Source: an uncultured Eubacteriales bacterium (lineage in GTDB: Bacteria > Bacillota > Clostridia > Oscillospirales > CAG-272). From it: a stretch of 5,268 nt of DNA. Both the position numbers and the translations under genes were made by a program. A model generated the notes under the pieces. The model was not told the DNA's origin, ran no database searches, and saw nothing but the letters and a program-made list of their open reading frames with translations. The DNA is taken from assembly GCA_900550625.1 (NCBI GenBank), contig URSW01000124.1, forward strand, positions 1-5,268, written 5' to 3'. Below, in pieces: positions 1 through 3,585 of this stretch (the stretch's first letter is position 1; each line of letters begins with the position of its first letter).

Positions 1-2
1 CC

Positions 3-578
3 GCCTGCGTAGTAGTATCGGGCGCCATGCTGATCTCTCCCGTATACGGACCGCGCACGCTCTACATTACGGTCATCTTCCTCGCCGTCACGACCGTATA
101 CATGCTTGCCGATCTGCCCGACAGCGTATTCAAAAAATCGCTTGTTCCGCTTCTCGCCATGTCCTTTGCCGCCGTCAAATGTGAGATGTTTTCCGTCAAA
201 ACCGTATTATGCATACTCGTTGTCACGGCGATTGCCGATGCGACTCTCACCATCACAAAGCGGAAATTCCGCCTTTCCGCCGTTCTCGCGGCCGCGTTCT
301 CGCTGATGCTCTTCCTCTCCGTGGGATTCGGATACTTTTCGAATTACGAAGTCAACCGCTTCAACGAAAATGCGTGTGCTTCGTTCGTCGGTGAAGATCA
401 GGACGGACCGCTCGTGCTCTCGTATCCCGTGAAGTCAAAGTACGGCTGGACGCTTCCCTTCCGTGATCCGTATCAGGCGGGAAAATTCAAAATCCTTTAC
501 GGTATCCCCGAGGAAACCGAGATAGTCTACAAAACGCCCGAGGAGCTCGGCATAAAGAGCACAATTTTTTCAAAATAG
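3..578 (+). CDS. Polytopic membrane protein, 3' end only (possibly DUF6056-like)
   Basis: The reading frame is open from the first base, so the start lies upstream; the Met at 27 is probably internal. The visible 191 residues hold several hydrophobic segments: one around SGAMLIS, one from TLYITVIFLAVTTVYMLA, one around LVPLLAMSFAAV, one around TVLCILVVTAIADATL, and one around LAAAFSLMLFLSVGFGYF. A soluble tail of about 75 residues follows (from NYEVNRFNENA to IKSTIFSK), probably extracytoplasmic. The arrangement of a terminal membrane helix, then N..VNRFNENA, then a tail containing YGIPEETEIVY reminds me of DUF6056-type membrane proteins of Firmicutes, which have no known reaction. That resemblance is from memory and unverified. 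No terminator is visible after the stop TAG at 576-578. The last nine codons, including the stop, form the left copy of a direct repeat, so the gene end coincides with the border of an AT-rich insert. The gene's codon use is GC-rich like metK and unlike the next gene. Confidence 0.85.
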   Translation, partial: ACVVVSGAMLISPVYGPRTLYITVIFLAVTTVYMLADLPDSVFKKSLVPLLAMSFAAVKCEMFSVKTVLCILVVTAIADATLTITKRKFRLSAVLAAAFSLMLFLSVGFGYFSNYEVNRFNENACASFVGEDQDGPLVLSYPVKSKYGWTLPFRDPYQAGKFKILYGIPEETEIVYKTPEELGIKSTIFSK

Positions 579-580
579 CG
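552..580 (+). repeat. Left copy of 29-bp direct repeat (gene-end copy)
   Basis: This copy matches 1610-1638 at 27 of 29 positions. Positions 558-577 (AGCACAATTTTTTCAAAATA) are identical to 1616-1635. The mismatches are 557/1615 (g/a) and 578/1636 (g/a). The copy encodes the C-terminal IKSTIFSK and stop of the upstream membrane protein. The core contains a small dyad, ATTTT-TTC-AAAAT, at 564-576. The arrangement resembles an attachment site at the 3' end of a coding gene. Confidence 0.9.
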
Positions 581-644
581 CGTGAAAAGATGCATTTACA
601 ATAGGACTTATTTTGGTATGTATTAGGATTAATTTTTTAGAAAT

Positions 645-650
645 GAGGAA
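645..650 (+). promoter_or_regulatory. Ribosome binding site fixing the nuclease-like gene start
   Basis: GAGGAA lies 7 bases before the ATG at 658. The in-frame alternatives, TTG at 613 and ATG at 643, have no comparable upstream motif, and the ATG at 643 overlaps this site. The start at 658 is therefore preferred. No convincing promoter is visible between 579 and 640; TTTACA at 595-600 has no good -10 partner. Confidence 0.75.
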
Positions 651-657
651 ATTGCAA

Positions 658-1560
658 ATGAGTTCTGTAACGAGTAGAGTTAAAGAAATAAAACAGCCAA
701 GAGGCGGATATATAAAACCATCGATGTTTAGCAAAACAGTGTTTGATGACGGCATTGTTTTGAACGAAAGCGAAAATGTTCATGCATCAATAATCGGCAT
801 GGTTGTAGATTATATGACTAGGTTTTTAATGACTGGAAATGCGGAGGATGCTTTTAGAATATCAATAACCGGATATTGCCGGAGAGTTGCTTTTCTTAGC
901 GATTCTATTTCTGAAAAAGATGTCAAAAAGTCTGGTATACTCAAGGAAGACAAAGAATTGTCTCAAGAAGAAGCAAAACAGTTTATTATTATGACGAATG
1001 ATGGTGACAACTCAGGATTCAAACTTTTGAGACGAATAAAGGGTTTGGACGATGATTCAATTGTCGCTGCCTGTAAAATTGCTACATACGATGTTTGGTA
1101 TCGTAATATTATGTGGGCAATGATGGCAAAAGGAGCGGACGATATAAACCCCGACAAGCAGACCGTGGATAATATTCGAACATTAATCCAAAGAAGTTTA
1201 TCCTTTTGGAATAAGGTTGGACCAATATCGTCAGAAGGTTTTGTTTTTGCCGAAAAAGACAGCAAAGAAAACATTATTAAATCCGGATATACGTCAACGG
1301 TAGATTCCGGAGACGGAGATTATCTTACGGAAGACACAATGTGGGATTTTAAGGTATCCAAGTCAGGAATAACAAGTCAGAACACTTTACAAATACTCAT
1401 GTATTATATTATGGGGCAGCACTCCGACATGGATGTCTACAAAAGCATAAAAAAACTTGGATTTTTCAATCCAAGGCTAAATACCATGTATGTTTTGGAT
1501 GTAGATACCATTTCAGATGATGTAATAAAAGCTGTTGAAACCGAAGTAATATGCTATTGA
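658..1560 (+). CDS. PD-(D/E)XK (RecB/Cas4-like) nuclease-fold protein, uncharacterised
   Basis: This is a 300-residue protein, taking the ATG at 658. Residues 1-30 are polar and contain RGGYIKPSMF. Residues 40-185 are predicted mostly helical. The C-terminal third shows the ordered signature of RecB-type nucleases: a possible upstream acidic residue E193 (in SSEGFVF), G218-x-x-D221 (GDGDYL), D230-x-K232 (WDFK), and Q245-x3-Y249 (QILMY). In that superfamily the Asp, Asp and Lys bind the catalytic metal, and QxxxY packs against the active site. The protein ends with KKLGFFNPRLNTMYVLD. There is no signal peptide, membrane segment or helicase motif, so it is probably a cytoplasmic stand-alone protein acting on DNA or RNA; the substrate is unknown. 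I have a vague memory of similar hypothetical proteins in gut Firmicutes, but I cannot name the family. The gene is much more AT-rich than its neighbours and sits alone between direct repeats, which suggests horizontal acquisition. All signature residues are present, so it may be active. A structural or binding role remains possible. Confidence 0.85.
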   Translation: MSSVTSRVKEIKQPRGGYIKPSMFSKTVFDDGIVLNESENVHASIIGMVVDYMTRFLMTGNAEDAFRISITGYCRRVAFLSDSISEKDVKKSGILKEDKELSQEEAKQFIIMTNDGDNSGFKLLRRIKGLDDDSIVAACKIATYDVWYRNIMWAMMAKGADDINPDKQTVDNIRTLIQRSLSFWNKVGPISSEGFVFAEKDSKENIIKSGYTSTVDSGDGDYLTEDTMWDFKVSKSGITSQNTLQILMYYIMGQHSDMDVYKSIKKLGFFNPRLNTMYVLDVDTISDDVIKAVETEVICY

Positions 1561-1609
1561 CTTTAAAACAAATAAGTAGAATTTTTCATCCTTGATTTAT
1601 AGATAAAGA

Positions 1610-1638
1610 ATAAAAAGCACAATTTTTTCAAAATAACG
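1610..1638 (+). repeat. Right copy of 29-bp direct repeat, before the metK promoter
   Basis: This is the second copy of the repeat at 552-580. Read in the same register, it would encode IKSTIFSK followed by TAA. Both differences from the left copy are synonymous (AAG to AAA, TAG to TAA). Homology to the upstream gene stops at its left edge, so only a gene-tail fragment is duplicated. It ends 20 bp before the metK -35 box. Confidence 0.9.
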
Positions 1639-1658
1639 TCGATATTCGATATTTTCTA

Positions 1659-1687
1659 TTGCATTGCGCCGCAATGTGTGATACAAT
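1659..1687 (+). promoter_or_regulatory. metK promoter, sigma-A type with extended -10
   Basis: TTGCAT (1659-1664) and TACAAT (1682-1687) are separated by 17 bp, with TG at 1679-1680 giving an extended -10. Transcription should start near 1693-1696, just ahead of the SAM riboswitch. The promoter lies outside the AT-rich insert, so metK keeps its own promoter. Confidence 0.8.
1662..1676. repeat. 15-bp palindrome in the metK promoter spacer
   Basis: CATTGC-GCC-GCAATG is a perfect 6-bp inverted repeat with a 3-bp centre, lying over the 3' half of the -35 box and the spacer. Its position suits a repressor operator. No regulator is encoded nearby, and the match could be chance. Confidence 0.4.
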
Positions 1688-1709
1688 AGACCGAAAAGAA
1701 AAATACAAA

Positions 1710-1810
1710 CTTATCAAGAGCGGCTGAGGGACTGGCCCTGTGAAGCCCGGCAACCTATCCTGCTTTGCACGCAGGACAAGGTGCTAATTCCCGACAGATA
1801 AGAGGTCAAA
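1710..1810 (+). promoter_or_regulatory. SAM-I (S-box) riboswitch controlling metK
   Basis: The aptamer carries the classic S-box sequences: TTATCAAGAG at 1711-1720, then GGCTGAGGGACTGGCCC, TGAAGCCCGGCAACC, AAGGTGCTAATTCC, and GATAAGAGG near the end. P1 forms between CTTATC (1710-1715) and GATAAG (1797-1802). One arm is TCCTGC (1758-1763) paired with GCAGGA (1771-1776). In this family, bound S-adenosylmethionine stabilises P1 and lets the downstream terminator form, so the enzyme that makes SAM is switched off when SAM is plentiful. A competing fold could use GAGG (1802-1805) with CCTC (1822-1825), linking the 3' side of P1 to the terminator; that pairing is short and is my inference. Confidence 0.97.
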
Positions 1811-1819
1811 GCACATTCG

Positions 1820-1850
1820 CGCCTCCGCTCTGCCGGAGGCGTTTTTGTTT
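1820..1850 (+). terminator. Riboswitch expression-platform terminator
   Basis: CGCCTCCG (1820-1827) pairs perfectly with CGGAGGCG (1834-1841) across a 6-base loop, and TTTTTGTTT follows. It lies 10 bases after the aptamer and 44 bases before the metK start, so it acts as the transcriptional OFF switch. Confidence 0.95.
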
Positions 1851-1894
1851 CGTATGTATTGCCGCCTGCTTTTGATACGGGAAAGGAAATCAAA

Positions 1895-3073
1895 ATGAAA
1901 AGACTTTTTACCTCCGAATCCGTTACGGAAGGACATCCCGATAAAGTATGCGATCAGATATCCGACGCGATACTCGACGCATATCTGAAGGAAGACCCGT
2001 TCGCGCGCGTCGCCTGCGAAGTAAGCTGCACAACGGGACTGATCCTCATAATGGGCGAGATCACCTCATCCGCGCACATCGACAGAGAGTCCGTCGCGCG
2101 CGAAACCGTCCGCAGGATCGGCTATGACCGCGCAAAGCTCGGCTTCGACTGCGACACATGCGCCGTCATTCAGTCGGTACACCGTCAGTCTCCCGATATC
2201 GCGCTCGGCGTGGATCATTCGTATGAGGCAAAGCTCGGTGTGGACGATTCGCTCGAGACGGGCGCCGGAGATCAGGGAATCATGTTCGGCTATGCGACAA
2301 ACGAAACGCCCGAATTAATGCCGCTTGCGATCTCCCTCGCGCACACGACCGCAAAGCGCCTTGCCGAGGTCCGCAAGACGGGCGCGCTCACCTATCTCCG
2401 CCCCGACGGAAAAACTCAGTACACCGTCGAGTACGAAAACGGCAAGCCAGTGCGCATCGACACTGTCGTCGTCTCCACTCAGCACAGCCCCGACGCGTCG
2501 GTCGATGATATCCGCCGCGACATGACGGATCACGTCATCGCGCCCTGCGTTCCCTCCGGCATGATCGACGCGGAAACGAAAATATATGTAAATCCCACCG
2601 GACGCTTTGTCATCGGCGGTCCCTACGGAGATTCCGGTCTCACCGGACGTAAGATAATCGTTGACACCTACGGCGGTGCTTCACGTCACGGCGGCGGCGC
2701 TTTCTCCGGAAAGGATCCGACAAAGGTCGATCGCAGCGCGTCGTATGCCGCGCGTTACCTTGCGAAGAACATCGTTGCGGCGGGAATCGCCGACCGCGCA
2801 GAGATTCAGCTCGCCTATGCAATCGGCGTTGCGCGCCCGGTATCGCTCATGATCGAGACCTTCGGCACCGAAAAGTGCGACATCTCCCGCCTCGGCGATG
2901 TGATAAGCGAGCTTGTCGATCTGCGTCCCGATGCGATAATCAAAAAATTCAATCTGCGTAAGCCCATATATGAGCCTCTTGCATCTTACGGTCACATGGG
3001 ACGCGAGGAACTCGGCGTACTCTGGGAAAAGACCGATCTCGCAGATACCCTCAGAAGCGAATTCGGACTTTGA
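1895..3073 (+). CDS. metK: S-adenosylmethionine synthetase (methionine adenosyltransferase)
   Basis: MetK joins ATP and methionine to form S-adenosylmethionine, releasing phosphate and diphosphate, in the cytoplasm, usually as a tetramer. The 392-residue length is normal for the family. The N-terminus MKRLFTSESVTEGHPDKV carries the ATP/metal-binding segment with H14, D16 and K17. Both family signatures are present: GAGDQGIMFGY (123-133) and GGGAFSGKD (266-274), followed by PTKVDRS. The GPYGDSGLTGRK segment (242-252) is also intact. The start at 1895 is chosen because AAGGA (1883-1887) lies 7 bases upstream and the N-terminus matches the family. An in-frame TTG at 1859 would add 12 non-family residues and lacks a binding site. 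The gene is expressed alone: it has its own promoter and riboswitch in front and a strong terminator directly after the stop. No frameshift or missing key residue is seen. Confidence 0.98.
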   Translation: MKRLFTSESVTEGHPDKVCDQISDAILDAYLKEDPFARVACEVSCTTGLILIMGEITSSAHIDRESVARETVRRIGYDRAKLGFDCDTCAVIQSVHRQSPDIALGVDHSYEAKLGVDDSLETGAGDQGIMFGYATNETPELMPLAISLAHTTAKRLAEVRKTGALTYLRPDGKTQYTVEYENGKPVRIDTVVVSTQHSPDASVDDIRRDMTDHVIAPCVPSGMIDAETKIYVNPTGRFVIGGPYGDSGLTGRKIIVDTYGGASRHGGGAFSGKDPTKVDRSASYAARYLAKNIVAAGIADRAEIQLAYAIGVARPVSLMIETFGTEKCDISRLGDVISELVDLRPDAIIKKFNLRKPIYEPLASYGHMGREELGVLWEKTDLADTLRSEFGL

Positions 3074-3086
3074 TAATTGCAAATAC

Positions 3087-3125
3087 TCCCCCTGCGGCAT
3101 ATACTGAGCGCAGGGGGATATTTTT
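3087..3125 (+). terminator. metK terminator
   Basis: TCCCCCTGCG (3087-3096) pairs with CGCAGGGGGA (3109-3118) over 10 bp with a 12-base loop, and TATTTTT follows. It begins 13 bases after the metK stop. The T-run runs straight into the ATG of the next gene. Confidence 0.92.
3112..3117 (+). promoter_or_regulatory. Ribosome binding site inside the terminator stem
   Basis: AGGGGG lies 8 bases before the ATG at 3126 and is the only plausible ribosome binding site for that gene. It forms most of the 3' arm of the metK terminator hairpin, so it would be buried in any transcript reading through from metK. Confidence 0.6.
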
Positions 3126-3386
3126 ATGCTTTATGAAATAATTTGCTGTCTGCTCTGCGTATTTGCCGTCTACGGAATCTACTGCGCCGCGCGCGAGGTA
3201 TATTTTCTTCTCATGACGCGCAGCGGGAGAAGCGAGGACGGCGACGAGAACAACAGCTCCGACTGCGGACATAACTGCATCGCCTGCCGCGGCTGTACGC
3301 TGTCCCGCGGCGAGAACGTCTCCGACAAAAGCTCCGAAGAATCACAGCCGCATAATGTCTCCGAGGAAAAATCCTCAAAAGATTGA
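3126..3386 (+). CDS. Small membrane protein with a CX3CX2CX2C cysteine cluster
   Basis: This is an 86-residue protein. Residues 4-30 form one hydrophobic membrane segment (from IICCLLCVFAVYGIYC). A polar, Ser/Glu-rich and probably cytoplasmic tail follows. The tail holds CGHNCIACRGC, with C47, C51, C54 and C57 in CX3CX2CX2C spacing. A single N-terminal helix followed by clustered cysteines recalls the small Cys-rich membrane proteins linked to FeoB in Firmicutes. No feo gene is in view, so I do not assign that role; a metal- or iron-sulfur-binding role is only suggested. Base composition matches metK, so it looks native. Its start codon abuts the metK terminator and its stop (TGA, 3384-3386) overlaps the next promoter's -35 box. 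No separate promoter is evident, so expression may depend on read-through from metK. Confidence 0.7.
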   Translation: MLYEIICCLLCVFAVYGIYCAAREVYFLLMTRSGRSEDGDENNSSDCGHNCIACRGCTLSRGENVSDKSSEESQPHNVSEEKSSKD

Positions 3387-3411
3387 ACTTTTGTTCGGAA
3401 TATGGTACAAT
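3383..3411 (+). promoter_or_regulatory. Promoter for the structured leader and recD2
   Basis: TTGAAC (3383-3388) and TACAAT (3406-3411) are separated by 17 bp, with TG at 3403-3404 giving an extended -10. The design matches the metK promoter. Transcription should begin around 3416-3419, giving recD2 a 5' leader of about 170 bases. The -35 box overlaps the stop codon of the upstream small gene. Confidence 0.8.
3385..3396. promoter_or_regulatory. Candidate LexA (SOS) box
   Basis: GAAC-TTTT-GTTC is a perfect 4-4-4 inverted repeat, followed by G at 3397. The Firmicute LexA/DinR operator has the form CGAAC-N4-GTTCG. The half-sites match; the outer left base is T rather than C, and the central TTTT departs from the usual purine/pyrimidine preference. 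It overlaps the last four bases of the -35 box, where LexA would block RNA polymerase, and the downstream gene is a DNA-repair helicase. Confidence 0.5.
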
Positions 3412-3419
3412 AAACAAAT

Positions 3420-3560
3420 GAAGTGATGACGCTTTTTCGGGCGGGTGAGTTTTCGCTGAAAAGCGCCGATACGGTGCGTTTTGCAGAAACCGCGCTCACA
3501 TGCCGGGGAAAGCGCCCGGCCTTGCCGTAATGTACGATGCGGTGCACCCGCCTTCACTAT
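3420..3560 (+). ncRNA. Structured leader RNA or small RNA upstream of recD2, identity unknown
   Basis: About 140 bases after the promoter can fold into a closed, branched structure. An outer stem AGTGA/TCACT (3422-3426 with 3554-3558) precedes P1 GGCGGGTG/CACCCGCC (3440-3447 with 3545-3552). P2 is CTG-AAAA-GCGCCG (3456-3468) with CGGTGC-TTTT-CAG (3472-3486), an ATA loop and two bulged G residues. P3 is ACCGC/GCGGT (3489-3493 with 3539-3543), then ACAT/ATGT (3498-3501 with 3530-3533), capped by P4 GCCGGG/CCCGGC (3502-3507 with 3515-3520). A single base, 3544, joins P3 to P1, as in a compact three-way junction. Uracil-rich sequence follows the closing stem. It could be a cis-regulatory leader of recD2 or a separate RNA. 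A 6S-type RNA was considered, but the expected large open central bubble is not obvious and the size is small. It holds no convincing open frame with a binding site. Confidence 0.5.
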
Positions 3561-3585
3561 TTCTTATTATCAAAAGGAGAATGCC

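Larger units (their letters stand above)
578..1638 (+). mobile_element. Candidate small inserted element carrying a PD-(D/E)XK-like gene
   Basis: The segment lies between two direct repeats offset by 1058 bp. It is strongly AT-rich (many AAA, ATA, TTT and GAA codons and AT-rich non-coding edges), while genes on both sides are GC-rich. It contains one gene and about 75 bp of non-coding DNA on each side. Removing one repeat copy plus the unique part would leave the membrane protein gene intact, with its stop about 22 bp before the metK -35 box. I see no integrase, transposase, terminal inverted repeats or tRNA gene in it. It could be a non-autonomous cassette, a selfish nuclease gene, or a remnant of recombination with a relative. 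The exact borders depend on which repeat copy is native. Confidence 0.5.

Noticed and set aside
613..657. TTG (613) or ATG (643) start for the nuclease-like gene
   Set aside because: GAGGAA at 645-650 is correctly spaced only for the ATG at 658.
552..1638. Insertion sequence or CRISPR array
   Set aside because: There is no transposase, no terminal inverted repeats, and only two repeat copies 1 kb apart, so neither a standard IS nor a CRISPR array fits.
1859..1894. Upstream TTG start for metK
   Set aside because: It lies directly after the riboswitch terminator, has no ribosome binding site, and would add residues not found in the family.
2681..3100. Minus-strand frame (139 codons) across the end of metK
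   Set aside because: It is a shadow of metK and also crosses the metK terminator, with no ribosome binding site.
3363..3376. GAGGA-AAAA-TCCTC hairpin as a terminator of the small membrane protein gene
   Set aside because: The stem is only 5 bp, lies within the coding sequence and is not followed directly by a T-run.
3420..3560. ZTP riboswitch, SRP RNA or typical 6S RNA
   Set aside because: The conserved ZTP and SRP core sequences are missing, and the fold lacks an obvious 6S-type open central bubble with long flanking helices. 6S is left as a weak possibility.
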